Source: Kastovskya adunca ATA6-11-RM4
GTDB lineage: Bacteria; Cyanobacteriota; Cyanobacteriia; Cyanobacteriales; Coleofasciculaceae
Reading direction: 5' to 3'
Length of the DNA: 64,000 nt
Assembly: GCA_019359445.1 (NCBI GenBank)
Contig: JAHHHJ010000016.1
Span: forward strand, 80,273 to 144,272
This document shows, piece by piece, positions 55,888-64,000 of the stretch. Both the position numbers and the translations under genes were made by a program. The notes beneath the pieces are model-generated. The model was not told where the DNA came from. It worked only from the letters and a program-made list of their open reading frames with translations, and made no database searches. How positions within the stretch are numbered: position 1 is the stretch's first letter; each line of letters starts with the position of its first letter.

Positions 55888-56595
55888 TCATTCTGAAGTT
55901 AAATCACTAGGAATACCCAGCACTGAACAAGGAAAATTAGAACCCAATCTCTGAATTAGAGGATGTTCCACAGAATTACAACCGACAAATAATAAAGTCG
56001 CCGCTTCTGATTCAACAACTGACCTCAATTCAGTAGCAACATCACCAAAACGCAGATGAGTTTTGAAAAAACCTCGCCATTCTTCAGCCAAGTAACGTGC
56101 TTGCTCGAAAATACGGGCGGCTTGCTTAAAAGACTGGGATTGGCTACCTATCTGAGAATTACCTTTTCTTACCGACCTTCTTTTTTGAGCTTCTAACGCC
56201 TGGGGTCTGGGTTTAGTTAAAACAGATGTTGTAGACTTTCCGGATGCTGATGCACTGTCAAGTTTAGCTGCATACTGATGGATTGATGATCTGCCAGATT
56301 TGACAGAATCGAAAACATCTGAAGACTTACGGCTTTGCTGATTCCCTACAACATAAACAACCTGAACCGTGACTAATTTTTGAGTCACCAACCTTGTTTG
56401 ATGAGCAATCCACATTGTCAAATCTAAAGCTGTTTGACTGCTGGGGGAGCCATTATAGCCAACAACTAAGTTAACTGAGTTTGTAGAGGTAGCCCACGTA
56501 GCTGTCGCTGGCTCAGGTAGCAACAGCATTTCTTTGATTAAATCACTGCGATCCATTGCGCCTTCAAGACGCACTAGCATAGGCTTAACATTCAC
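55888..56595 (-). CDS. Universal stress protein-like, with a long central insertion
   Basis: About 235 residues from GTG 56593-56595, chosen because GAGAGG lies 8 bases upstream; an in-frame TTG (56622) lacks a site. The first half of a USP domain (VNLVVGYNGSPSSQTALDLTMWIAH) and the last half (ELRSVVESEAATLLFVGCNSVEHPLIQRLGSNFPCSVLGIP) are separated by about 80 residues rich in S, K, Q and R. The end lacks the usual GSVS ATP-binding text, having RLGSNFPCSVLGIP instead. Role unknown. A strong inverted repeat sits 55 bases upstream. Confidence 0.7.
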   Translation of the reverse strand: MNVKPMLVRLEGAMDRSDLIKEMLLLPEPATATWATSTNSVNLVVGYNGSPSSQTALDLTMWIAHQTRLVTQKLVTVQVVYVVGNQQSRKSSDVFDSVKSGRSSIHQYAAKLDSASASGKSTTSVLTKPRPQALEAQKRRSVRKGNSQIGSQSQSFKQAARIFEQARYLAEEWRGFFKTHLRFGDVATELRSVVESEAATLLFVGCNSVEHPLIQRLGSNFPCSVLGIPSDLTSE

Positions 56596-57104
56596 AACTT
56601 TAACCTCTCTAAAAGAGAACAACTATCCGAGGAGAGGTGGGTCAAAAATAGATGTCACTATGCCTTTTAACAATTAGTGACATCTGTAAGGAGACACTAA
56701 AGACAACTGCAATAAAAGCTAATGCCTTGGTACTCCTTCCACTGCCGACGAAGTTAGCTGACGGGCTAAGGCTGGAAGGTGCCTCTCTCACTAAAGATTC
56801 GCCCCCAATTATTGGTTCCTCCGCTCCAAATCCCTAGCTAACATAATTTGATTGTCAGCCGGAATGGATTAGGCTGCCCCACTCATAACTAATCTAACAA
56901 TTTAGAAACCATGAGATCTATTCATTTTGAGTGAAATGATGATCCAATAAGTTTAGGGCATGGTTGCGTAATTCAAAATACTCTCTTGATTATCGTATCA
57001 CTTGGCGATCGCGTGGATGCGGGAATGGTACCTCTAAAATCTCTCCAATTTTAGCATGGGGGCATTAATCATCATCATAATTCGATCTGAGCACTAAACA
57101 GAAG
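56596..57104. other. Intergenic region upstream of the stress protein
   Basis: About 510 bases. Holds the 11-bp inverted repeat at 56650-56685. The remainder has no recognised feature except that it runs into the IS630 relic. Confidence 0.5.
56650..56685 (-). promoter_or_regulatory. 11-bp perfect inverted repeat before the stress-protein gene
   Basis: AGATGTCACTA (56650-56660) and TAGTGACATCT (56675-56685), 14-base loop. On the minus strand the stem is followed by ATTTTTG, so it may be a leader terminator (attenuator) or an operator for the stress-protein gene. Confidence 0.6.
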
Positions 57105-57378
57105 ATGCGGTTTCAATTAATGGTGCATTTGCAGCAGATGGGGTTGTCCAATGAGATTGAAGTGGAGTTTATTTACTTGCCTGCTTACTCACCAAAGCTG
57201 AATTTAGTCGAGTATGTTATTCATCTGATTCGCAGAGCGATTTTTGCACCATTTACCCATAGGCACTTCTTTGCAGGTCATTGAGCAACAGTTGGCTAAG
57301 TTTTTACAATCGCATCAGTTTTTCAACGCAGAACAAGTGCAAAGGAATTTGAATTACATCTTTGCTTTAGTTGCCTAA
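57105..57378 (+). pseudogene. IS630-family transposase relic, frameshifted
   Basis: C-terminal third of a DDE transposase: EVEFIYLPAYSPKLNLVEYV is the IS630 signature with the catalytic glutamate. After HRHFF a frameshift near 57255 moves the reading frame; the other frame continues TSLQVIEQQLAKFLQSHQF and NYIFALVA to a stop at 57376-57378. The N-terminal two thirds are missing, so the element is dead. Confidence 0.85.
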
Positions 57379-57500
57379 TCTTTTGGTAGGAAGGGAGTAG
57401 GTTCTTGAACCTAATTTAACCTCAGAAGAGTTTAGTATTTTGCATCTTAAGTACCTAGAACTTTATCAACATTCTCACTATCAGCAAAATATTACTAAGC

Positions 57501-57842
57501 TCAAAAACTTGGCCAATCGGCAGCGTGTAAAAATCCTTGCTCCTTAGCCTGCTGAACCCATTTCTCCGCTTTTGCTCGATCCATAGCTATACCTTGATCT
57601 CCCATCATGAAAATTCCTGCTAAGTTATTTGATGCTACGCCATAGCCCTGCTCGGCTGATTTTTTATACCACTCAACTGCCTCTAAAACAGCTCTTTCTA
57701 AACCAAGTCCTAAGTGATACATATTTGCAACTATGCATTGCGCTTCAGCATCCCCTCGTTCGGCAATTGGTTTTAAAATTTTGAATGCGTTAGTATAATC
57801 CTCAGCCTCAAAGGCAGCTAAACCTGCTGTTAAATTCGACAT
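57501..57842 (-). CDS. Sel1-repeat (TPR-like) protein
   Basis: 113 residues with three Sel1-like units (FEAEDYTNAFKILKPIAERG, AEAQCIVANMYHLGLGLERAVLEAVEWYKKSAEQG, VASNNLAGIFMMGDQGIAMDRAKAEKWVQQAKEQG). These form a small superhelix for protein contacts. Function unknown. Downstream of BrkB on the same strand but separated by 230 bases with a strong hairpin. Confidence 0.82.
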   Translation of the reverse strand: MSNLTAGLAAFEAEDYTNAFKILKPIAERGDAEAQCIVANMYHLGLGLERAVLEAVEWYKKSAEQGYGVASNNLAGIFMMGDQGIAMDRAKAEKWVQQAKEQGFLHAADWPSF

Positions 57843-57997
57843 TTTAGCTAAACTCCTTTTTCTAACAATGAAGCATCTTCCTTGAGATAGAAGTGATTGA
57901 GGCTGACCTCCGAAAATAATGTTACAGTTTCTTGACTATTATTCGTTACTGCGGTGAGTAGTGATTGAGATATTTAGATAAATTAAATCTGTTTCAA

Positions 57998-58039
57998 TCA
58001 CAGCTTGCTGTAAGTATGTTTACTTAGAGCAAGCTGTGA
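57998..58039. repeat. 12-bp perfect inverted repeat between BrkB and Sel1 genes
   Basis: TCACAGCTTGCT (57998-58009) and AGCAAGCTGTGA (58028-58039); the loop can pair further (GTAA/TTAC). It lies 35 bases beyond the brkB-like stop; no T-run follows, so it is a processing or REP-like hairpin rather than a standard terminator. Confidence 0.75.
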
Positions 58040-58073
58040 GAAATAGGCAGGTAGTTAACTACTCGATGAAGGT

Positions 58074-59039
58074 CTAGCGTCGCCGCTTTCGAGGAATTCC
58101 TTGCTTTGCTCTAGCGATTTCAGGAACCTGTTCAGCGTAATCGGCAGGAACAATTTGCGAACCATATCTTCTGGCATAAACCTGCGTAAATTCAGCCCCA
58201 AAAAAGATAATTTGAGCAGAATAGTAAACCCATGCCAGGAGAACTACGAGGGAGCCAGCCGCCCCATAGGTGCTTGCAAAAGTACCTTGACCTAAATAGA
58301 GTCCCAGAAAAAACTTACCAATAACAAACAACACAGAGGTAATTATCGCCCCAATTAAAACATCATTCCAGGTAATTTTGACATCGGGAAGAAATTTATA
58401 AATTAGGGCAAATAAAAATGTGATAACAACAAAAGAAATTACGTAGTTAGCCATTTGCCAGACAAAATCTAGACCAGGAAGTAAATGGCTCATGTAGGAG
58501 CTTAATGCTGTTAAACCAGCACTGAGCACTAAAGACACCAGCAACAAAAAACCAATAACCAGCACCATCGAAAACGATAAAAAGCGTTGCCTCAACATAG
58601 TGGCAATACCTTGTCCAGGTTTAGGCTGTACTTCCCAAACCGTATTGAGAGCATCTTGTAATTGAGTAAAGACTCCAGAAGCCCCGAACAGTAGCACAAC
58701 AACACTGATAAGAGAGGCTATCCCGCCGTTTGCATCAGGACGGTTCGCACTAGCGATCGCTGTTTCGATGACTTCCGCTCCGTTAGAACCCACTAAGCCT
58801 CGAATTTGCCCGACAATTTCACCTCTAGCGGCTTCTTCTCCAAAAACTGCCCCGGCTACAGCGATCGCAATAATTAATAGCGGTGCTAGGGAAAAAACGG
58901 TGTAATACGCCAAAGCAGCGGCGAGTCGAGACACTTTATCTTCTTGCCATTCTTTAAATGTTTCTTTGAGCAGTCTTAAAATAGCCTTGGGACTCGTCAC
59001 CATAACTCTGCTTCCTTGTTTCACCGAAAAACCTAACAT
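58074..59039 (-). CDS. YihY/BrkB family inner membrane protein
   Basis: 321 residues with about six membrane helices. The family signature is seen in VSRLAAALAYYTVFSLAPLLIIAIAVAGAVFG, ASGVFTQLQDALNTVWEV and the last helix LVVLLAWVYYSAQIIFFGAEFTQVY. The C-terminus is basic (GIPRKRRR). Once thought to be RNase BN; transport function is suspected but not known. ATG at 59037-59039; a second start at 59003 is possible. Divergent from chlD across 86 bases. Confidence 0.88.
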   Translation of the reverse strand: MLGFSVKQGSRVMVTSPKAILRLLKETFKEWQEDKVSRLAAALAYYTVFSLAPLLIIAIAVAGAVFGEEAARGEIVGQIRGLVGSNGAEVIETAIASANRPDANGGIASLISVVVLLFGASGVFTQLQDALNTVWEVQPKPGQGIATMLRQRFLSFSMVLVIGFLLLVSLVLSAGLTALSSYMSHLLPGLDFVWQMANYVISFVVITFLFALIYKFLPDVKITWNDVLIGAIITSVLFVIGKFFLGLYLGQGTFASTYGAAGSLVVLLAWVYYSAQIIFFGAEFTQVYARRYGSQIVPADYAEQVPEIARAKQGIPRKRRR

Positions 59040-59125
59040 AATAGTGTGAGCTGTGCGACTTTTGTACTACAACCCTCCAAAGTTAGAACTTTCGCGGCGT
59101 CACAGGATGTGCAACGATTAAAACT

Positions 59126-61162
59126 ATGCCTGCACCGACTACTACACTTGCCATGTCAGCCTTCCCCCTCACCGCCGTGGTGGGGCAAGACGCCATTAAA
59201 CTAGCACTGCTACTCGCCGCCGTTGACCCAGGACTTGGAGGCGTGGCGATCGCAGGTCGTCGAGGGACTGCCAAATCCGTCATGGCAAGAGCGATCCATT
59301 CCCTCTTGCCACCCATTGAAGTTGTCAAAGATTCCCTCTGTAACTGCGATCCCACCCGTCCTGAAGAATGGGATGACCAGCTACTAACAGACTATGTCGA
59401 TCCTGCCAGCGTCCCGACGGAAGTTATCCCCTCGCCCTTTTTACAAATTCCCCTGGGAGTGACAGAAGACCGTCTGTTGGGTTCAGTAGACGTTGAGAAA
59501 TCCGTAAAACAGGGAGAACCCGTCTTTCAACCCGGACTACTGGCACAGGCGCACCGAGGCGTTTTGTACATTGATGAAATCAACCTGCTGGATGACCAGA
59601 TCGCAAACCAGCTTCTGACGGTGCTGACGGAAGGACGCAACCAAATCGAGCGAGAAGGAATCAGCTTTCAGCATCCTTGCAAACCTCTGCTGATTGCCAC
59701 CTATAACCCCGAAGAAGGCCCCCTGCGGGAACACCTACTCGATCGCATTGCCATTACCCTTTCGGCAGATGGGGTATTGTCTCTAGATGAGCGGGTGCAA
59801 GCCGTAGACCAGGTTTTAGAGTACGCCAGCTCTCCGCAGCAGTTTCTGGAGCAGTACACCGAAGATACCGATACCCTGAAAACAGAGATTGTGCTGGCGC
59901 GAGAGTGGCTAAAAGATGTCCGCATCAGCCGCGAACAAATTGGTTATCTCGTTGATGAAGCACTTCGAGGGGGCGTTCAAGGACATCGGGCGGAACTATT
60001 TGCCGTGCGCGTTGCCAAAGCCGCCGCCGCTTTAGAAGGGCGTCAAACCGTTACACCAGAAGATTTGCGACGGGCAGTGGAATTGGTCATTGTTCCTCGC
60101 TCAACGATTGTACAGACGCCCCCGGATGAGCCACCGCCACCACCGCCGCCACCGCCGCCACAGCAGGACAAACCGGAGGATGAGTCTAAACAGGAACCGG
60201 ATGAACCGGACGAACCGGAGGAAAACGAAACTCCCGAAGAACCGGAGCAGGAGCCACCCGGCATCCCGGAAGAGTTTGTCTTTGACCCCGAAGGTGTCAT
60301 CCTTGACCCCAGTATTCTTTTCTTTGCTCAAAAAGCGCATCGACAAGGGAAATCTGGAAGCCGCAGCATTATCTTTTCCGAAGACCGAGGCCGCTATGTG
60401 AAGCCGATGCTACCGAAAGGTGCCGTCCGTCGTATTGCCGTTGATGCCACTTTACGCGCGGCGGCTCCTTACCAAAAAGCCCGCCGACAACGCCAACCCG
60501 ATCGCCGGGTGATTGTTGAACAGGGAGATTTGCGCTCAAAACGTTTAGCTCGTCGTGCTGGGGCGTTGGTGGTGTTTGTGGTGGATGCGTCTGGCTCGAT
60601 GGCATTGAACCGGATGCAGTCGGCTAAGGGAGCTGTGATGCAACTGCTCACTGAGGCGTACCAAAATCGCGATCAGGTGTCGTTGATTCCCTTCCGGGGC
60701 GAACAGGCTGAGGTATTACTACCGCCGACTCGTTCCATTGCTTTGGCACGTAATCGCTTAGAACGAATGCCTTGTGGCGGTGGTTCTCCCTTAGCCCATG
60801 GTTTGACTCAAGCTGTTCGCGTCGGGACTAATGCTCAGATGTCAGGCGATATCGGTCAGGTAGTGATTGTGGCGATTACCGATGGACGGGGGAATATTTC
60901 CTTAGCCCGTTCTTTGGGTGAACCAATGACGGAGGGGGAGAAGCCGGATATCAAAGGTGAGTTGCTGGAAATTGCCGGACGAATTCGGGCAATGGGCATT
61001 CAGCTATTGGTGATTGATACGGAGAATAAATTTGTCTCTACTGGCTTTGCCAAGGAACTCGCCAAACATGCAGGAGGGAAGTATTACCACTTACCCAAAG
61101 CTACCGATCGCGCGATCGCGGCAATGACCAAAAGCGCGATCGCTGACATAAAATCTCGCTAA
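59126..61162 (+). CDS. chlD: Magnesium chelatase subunit D
   Basis: 678 residues. With ChlI and ChlH it inserts magnesium into protoporphyrin IX, the first step to chlorophyll. Domains in order: AAA+ module ([19 protein letters not shown], nucleotide-loop [10 protein letters not shown], Walker B-like [11 protein letters not shown]), a linker with a run of prolines and an acidic stretch (about 330-385), and a VWA integrin-I domain with the metal site [10 protein letters not shown] near 487. The full domain set and length are as expected. Confidence 0.95.
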   Translation: MPAPTTTLAMSAFPLTAVVGQDAIKLALLLAAVDPGLGGVAIAGRRGTAKSVMARAIHSLLPPIEVVKDSLCNCDPTRPEEWDDQLLTDYVDPASVPTEVIPSPFLQIPLGVTEDRLLGSVDVEKSVKQGEPVFQPGLLAQAHRGVLYIDEINLLDDQIANQLLTVLTEGRNQIEREGISFQHPCKPLLIATYNPEEGPLREHLLDRIAITLSADGVLSLDERVQAVDQVLEYASSPQQFLEQYTEDTDTLKTEIVLAREWLKDVRISREQIGYLVDEALRGGVQGHRAELFAVRVAKAAAALEGRQTVTPEDLRRAVELVIVPRSTIVQTPPDEPPPPPPPPPPQQDKPEDESKQEPDEPDEPEENETPEEPEQEPPGIPEEFVFDPEGVILDPSILFFAQKAHRQGKSGSRSIIFSEDRGRYVKPMLPKGAVRRIAVDATLRAAAPYQKARRQRQPDRRVIVEQGDLRSKRLARRAGALVVFVVDASGSMALNRMQSAKGAVMQLLTEAYQNRDQVSLIPFRGEQAEVLLPPTRSIALARNRLERMPCGGGSPLAHGLTQAVRVGTNAQMSGDIGQVVIVAITDGRGNISLARSLGEPMTEGEKPDIKGELLEIAGRIRAMGIQLLVIDTENKFVSTGFAKELAKHAGGKYYHLPKATDRAIAAMTKSAIADIKSR

Positions 61163-61170
61163 ATTTCCCA

Positions 61171-61218
61171 CAGGTTAGAAACCTGGGCTACACAAACAAA
61201 GCCTGCCAACCCAGGCTC
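61171..61218. repeat. Interspersed hairpin repeat after chlD
   Basis: GGTTAGAAACC mini-hairpin, the CTACACAAACAAAG core and AGCCTG/CAGGCT stem (61200-61205 and 61212-61217). I recall similar units dispersed in other cyanobacterial genomes. It may also terminate chlD or the convergent toxin gene. Confidence 0.55.
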
Positions 61219-61219
61219 T

Positions 61220-61477
61220 TCATTTGTAGACATCTCGACGATGCCCTACTTTTAAAACAAGAATCAGTAACTCCTCGTCCTGAATCTCATAGATGATCCG
61301 GTAGTCGCCTAAGCGGACTCTGTATAAGCTTTGCTCCCCCCGCATTTTGACTACACCTGCTGGATAAGGGTCTACTGCTAAGGCTTCTAGGCGCTGGATA
61401 ATTTTCTGCTGAACGTCAGTCGTTAGCTTCCTAATCTGGCGCTGTGCGGCGGGGGCAATTTCGACTTGGTAGACCAC
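61220..61477 (-). CDS. RelE/ParE-family toxin
   Basis: 85 residues, GTG start. MVYQVEIAPAAQRQIRKL, the KMRGEQSLYRVRLGDYRIIYEI core and the end VLKVGHRRDVYK are typical of the RelE group that cleaves mRNA on the ribosome. The basic and aromatic residues of the active site (R, R, Y near the C-terminus) are present. It follows the antitoxin gene by 3 bases. Confidence 0.88.
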   Translation of the reverse strand: MVYQVEIAPAAQRQIRKLTTDVQQKIIQRLEALAVDPYPAGVVKMRGEQSLYRVRLGDYRIIYEIQDEELLILVLKVGHRRDVYK

Positions 61478-61480
61478 ACC

Positions 61481-61690
61481 CTAAAGCCCCAATTCTTGTT
61501 TAAACGTTTTAAGGGAGATGGTTCCCTGCCTTTTAGCTTCTGCCTTGGCTTCTAAAGCATCTTTTACGTCTTCCTGTAGCTCCAATTCGGTCTGTTTGTT
61601 CTTGAGGAATCGTAGAAAATCTAGAACCTCAGTCAGGATTGGCTCTGAGGCTGATTCTAATTCCTGCACGATCAGCTCTTTAGTATCCAT
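61481..61690 (-). CDS. Antitoxin of the RelE-type pair
   Basis: 69 residues, acidic helical protein: ELIVQELESASEPILTEVLDFLRFLKNKQ is the DUF2281-like dimer/DNA-binding end of many cyanobacterial antitoxins, and the tail (RQGTISLKTFKQELGL) should wrap the toxin. Placed before the toxin gene in the standard order and coupled with it. Confidence 0.82.
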   Translation of the reverse strand: MDTKELIVQELESASEPILTEVLDFLRFLKNKQTELELQEDVKDALEAKAEAKRQGTISLKTFKQELGL

Positions 61691-61778
61691 TTGTTTCTCT
61701 CCATAACCTTAATGACAACTGAGCCTGTCGCTTGTTGCCGCTTGCTCTAGGATAGAGATCCCAGCCACTTTTTTGATT

Positions 61779-62849
61779 ATGTCTTTGACACCTGTTTCAT
61801 CTCCAGTGAATCGCCCTCAGCTCCAAGAGGGTGCAACAACTCCGTTGTTGGGGTCTTCTTTAGCCGAGTTGACAAGCTGGGTGCAGCAGCAAGGGCAGCC
61901 AGCTTACCGAGGAAAGCAGCTCCATCAGTGGCTTTATCAAAAAGGGGCGCGATCGCTTTTGGAAATTACTGTCTTTCCTAAGCAATGGCGAGAAGATGCC
62001 GCCGCCGTTCCCATTGGACGTTCCCAACTCCACTATCGTTCTGTTGCTCCCGATGGCACGATTAAATATTTGCTGCGACTGGCAGACGGGAATCTCATTG
62101 AAACGGTTGGCATTCCCACTGCCAAACGACTGACGGTTTGCGTATCCTCACAAGTCGGATGTCCGATGGCGTGCGACTTTTGCGCTACCGGAAAAGGTGG
62201 TTTTATCCGCAATTTGCAGCGTCATGAAATCATCGATCAAGTGTTAACGGTACAGGAAGATTTTCAGCAACGAGTTAGTAATGTTGTCTTTATGGGCATG
62301 GGCGAACCGTTGCTAAATCTTACAGAGGTTGTGGGTGCGGTGAAGTCCATTAATGAAGATATTGGGATTGGACAGCGATCGCTAACTATCTCCACTGTCG
62401 GCATCCCCAATCGTATCCGTCAACTTGCGGAATATCAGTTGCAAGTCACCTTTGCCGTCAGCCTCCACGCTTCCAATCAGCAACTGCGAGAAAAACTTAT
62501 CCCCAGCGCTCATCACTATCCCCTAGAGACGCTTTTGGAAGATTGCCGAGAGTATGTGCAAATTACGGGTCGTCGCGTCAGCTTTGAATACATCCTCTTA
62601 GCAGAACTCAACGACTTACCAGAACACGCTACCGAACTCGCCGAACACCTGCGCGGCTTCCAAAGCCACGTTAACTTGATTCCCTACAATCCGATTAGCG
62701 AAGTTGATTATCAACGTCCCAGCGATCGCCGAATTCAAGCCTTTGTAGAGGCTCTAAAAGAACAACATATCGCCGTCAGCATCCGCCGTTCTCGCGGTTT
62801 AGAACGAGATGCCGCTTGCGGACAACTGCGAGTAAATCAGGGAGAGTAA
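61779..62849 (+). CDS. rlmN: Dual-specificity RNA methyltransferase RlmN
   Basis: About 356 residues. Radical SAM enzyme that methylates C2 of adenine 2503 in 23S rRNA and adenine 37 of some tRNAs. The cluster motif is [14 protein letters not shown] near residue 128 and the SAM region has [11 protein letters not shown]. The end [17 protein letters not shown] contains the second catalytic cysteine. Start at ATG 61779; a TTG two codons upstream is unlikely. Confidence 0.95.
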   Translation: MSLTPVSSPVNRPQLQEGATTPLLGSSLAELTSWVQQQGQPAYRGKQLHQWLYQKGARSLLEITVFPKQWREDAAAVPIGRSQLHYRSVAPDGTIKYLLRLADGNLIETVGIPTAKRLTVCVSSQVGCPMACDFCATGKGGFIRNLQRHEIIDQVLTVQEDFQQRVSNVVFMGMGEPLLNLTEVVGAVKSINEDIGIGQRSLTISTVGIPNRIRQLAEYQLQVTFAVSLHASNQQLREKLIPSAHHYPLETLLEDCREYVQITGRRVSFEYILLAELNDLPEHATELAEHLRGFQSHVNLIPYNPISEVDYQRPSDRRIQAFVEALKEQHIAVSIRRSRGLERDAACGQLRVNQGE

Positions 62850-62861
62850 GTTACCGCCGGA

Positions 62862-63731
62862 TCACTCCTCCGGTACAGCCACCTGGGAGAGGAATTCGGG
62901 CACACCTTGAATACCTAAGTTGAGGTGAAAAACTGCCCCGGCTCCGCTTCCTTCTTGCTCTCGATTATTGCCGCCAGCGGTAGTGACGAACATGTCGGTG
63001 TAGTCCTCCCCGCCAAAGGTGATGCTTGTTACCTTCTTCGCTGGGAAAGGAATGCGTAACACTTCCGTACCATCCGGCGCGTAGCGGAAGAGATGTCCGC
63101 CATCCCAACGAGCTGACCAGATATAGCCTTCCGCATCAACGGTCATCCCATCAGGTTCTCCTTGATCAGGGGGCGTGGCAATCACCACTCGCTGGTTACT
63201 TAAGGAACCGCTTTCTTCGTCGTAGTCACAGCCGTAAATTTTTTGTTCGGGCGAGTCCGTGTAGTAGAAGTGTTGGCGATCGCGAGTAAAGCCCATCCCA
63301 TTTGCCTGAGTAATTCCCTCAATAACAATCGAGATAGAACCATCAGTATCTAAACGATAAATCCGAGCATCGCGATCGGGAGCAGGCATTGTGCCGCAAA
63401 AAACCCGCCCTACAGGGTCAGCAATCACATCATTAAAGCGGGTTTCCCGTTCTTCTGGTAGTTCAGGAATCAATGTGGTGAGTTTTCCCTCACTCCAGCA
63501 TTCAATCGCTCCCCGTGCTTTAAACAGGAGCAGGGAGCCATCGGCTTGAATGGTGAACCCCCCAACAGGCTCCCCGGAGTATATTTGCTCGTGGGTACGG
63601 GTAACGGGATCGTAGCGAAATAAGTGTCCGGCGAGGATATCCGCCCAATAAAGACGCTGCTCAATAGGATGCCAGAGTGGGCCCTCAGCATTTTCACATT
63701 GACAATCAATGAGGATTTCGGGAGTTTCCAT
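62862..63731 (-). CDS. SMP-30/gluconolactonase family protein
   Basis: About 289 residues from ATG 63729-63731 (METPEILIDCQC); the open frame extends 25 codons upstream without family likeness. A six-bladed beta-propeller with metal ligands: glutamate in ENAEGPLWHP, asparagine in TRFNDVIADP and ITQANGMGF, and aspartate in GEPDGMTVDAEGYIW. Members hydrolyse sugar lactones such as gluconolactone; the substrate here is unknown. Convergent with rlmN, 12 bases apart. Confidence 0.88.
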   Translation of the reverse strand: METPEILIDCQCENAEGPLWHPIEQRLYWADILAGHLFRYDPVTRTHEQIYSGEPVGGFTIQADGSLLLFKARGAIECWSEGKLTTLIPELPEERETRFNDVIADPVGRVFCGTMPAPDRDARIYRLDTDGSISIVIEGITQANGMGFTRDRQHFYYTDSPEQKIYGCDYDEESGSLSNQRVVIATPPDQGEPDGMTVDAEGYIWSARWDGGHLFRYAPDGTEVLRIPFPAKKVTSITFGGEDYTDMFVTTAGGNNREQEGSGAGAVFHLNLGIQGVPEFLSQVAVPEE

Positions 63732-63867
63732 GGCAGATAGCAAGAAACAATTAAATTGTTTGTACAGAATAACGTGGTAGCTTGCTTTTCCCAAATTCAC
63801 TGCCAAGCGCTCAAAACCCCATCAGTAGCACTAATGGGGTGGATGATTGCTAAAAAACAGCCGCTAG

Positions 63868-63910
63868 CAGATAGGGTAAGCTTCCCCGCTCTTTAGAGAC
63901 GGGGCTTTCA
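63868..63910. other. CCCCG/CGGGG hairpin, possible IS200/IS605-type end
   Basis: AAGCTTCCCCGCTCTTTAG with AGAGACGGGGCTTT forms a stem. Such hairpins occur beside cyanobacterial tnpB genes, so a second element may lie to the right of the window, but no coding part is visible. Confidence 0.3.
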
Positions 63911-64000
63911 ATAGCCCTGAAGAGTCCCAACTGAGTTGACAGCTAAGAATCTTCGAGCCTTCAGGCTGCGTTACGGACAGCCCCACGAGCCGAATCATTT

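Noticed and set aside
60043..60300. Glycine/serine-rich open frame opposite chlD
   Set aside because: Antisense shadow of the proline-rich chlD linker.

Overview
The window is chromosomal DNA from a cyanobacterium, probably a filamentous one. The octamer GCGATCGC (HIP1) recurs throughout. There are magnesium chelatase subunit D (chlD), an NblB-like phycobilisome-degradation protein, a hormogonium-polysaccharide-type glycosyltransferase, a PEP-CTERM protein, heptameric short tandem repeats (STRRs), and a LexA gene preceded by a perfect match to the published cyanobacterial LexA box. I cannot name the genus from sequence alone.

Layout. 1-4.1 kb, minus strand: 5' part of cinA, a branched-chain aminotransferase, an M61 peptidase and a Crp/Fnr regulator. 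4.4-16.7 kb, minus strand: a tight three-gene operon for a small lipopeptide. It encodes a fatty acyl-AMP ligase/ACP/luciferase-like monooxygenase fusion, an NRPS module C-A-T-E, and a final NRPS module C-A-T-TE. The assembly line predicts a fatty acyl (possibly hydroxylated) chain joined to two residues, D-X and a leucine-like residue. Palindromic repeats have inserted in frame in two of its genes and a 45-bp tandem duplication lies in the epimerase domain. 17.1-24.1 kb: a DUF2993 lipid-binding protein, then a five-gene nickel/peptide-type ABC transporter on the plus strand, interrupted by a G-rich tract and an array of exactly 23 heptamers that runs into the first ATPase start codon. 24.1-28.4 kb: uracil-DNA glycosylase, a MITE-like element, a phosphoribosyltransferase, a VOC protein whose stop codon lies in a heptamer array, a CBS protein and NblB.

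28.9-33.6 kb: a PEP-CTERM surface protein and three polysaccharide genes (HpsE-like GT2, pyruvyl transferase, GT4). 33.6-40.4 kb: a HEAT-repeat protein, a disordered acidic protein with a transposase-type zinc ribbon, an acetyltransferase, a sodium:solute symporter, lexA and argF. 40.9-46.9 kb: a membrane hybrid histidine kinase ending in a class III adenylate cyclase, a DUF1400 alpha/beta hydrolase and a PstS-like binding protein. 47.2-48.7 kb: a TnpB-only IS200/IS605-type element inserted just before truB.

48.7-64 kb: mostly housekeeping (truB, S9 peptidase, ligA, chlD, rlmN, SMP-30 lactonase), with a universal stress protein, a Sel1-repeat protein, a BrkB/YihY membrane protein, a RelE-type toxin-antitoxin pair, an IS630 transposase relic and several strong inverted repeats. 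No rRNA, tRNA or CRISPR was recognised. The most interesting parts are the lipo-dipeptide assembly line, the repeat elements sitting inside its reading frames, and the TnpB element whose predicted guide would read into truB.
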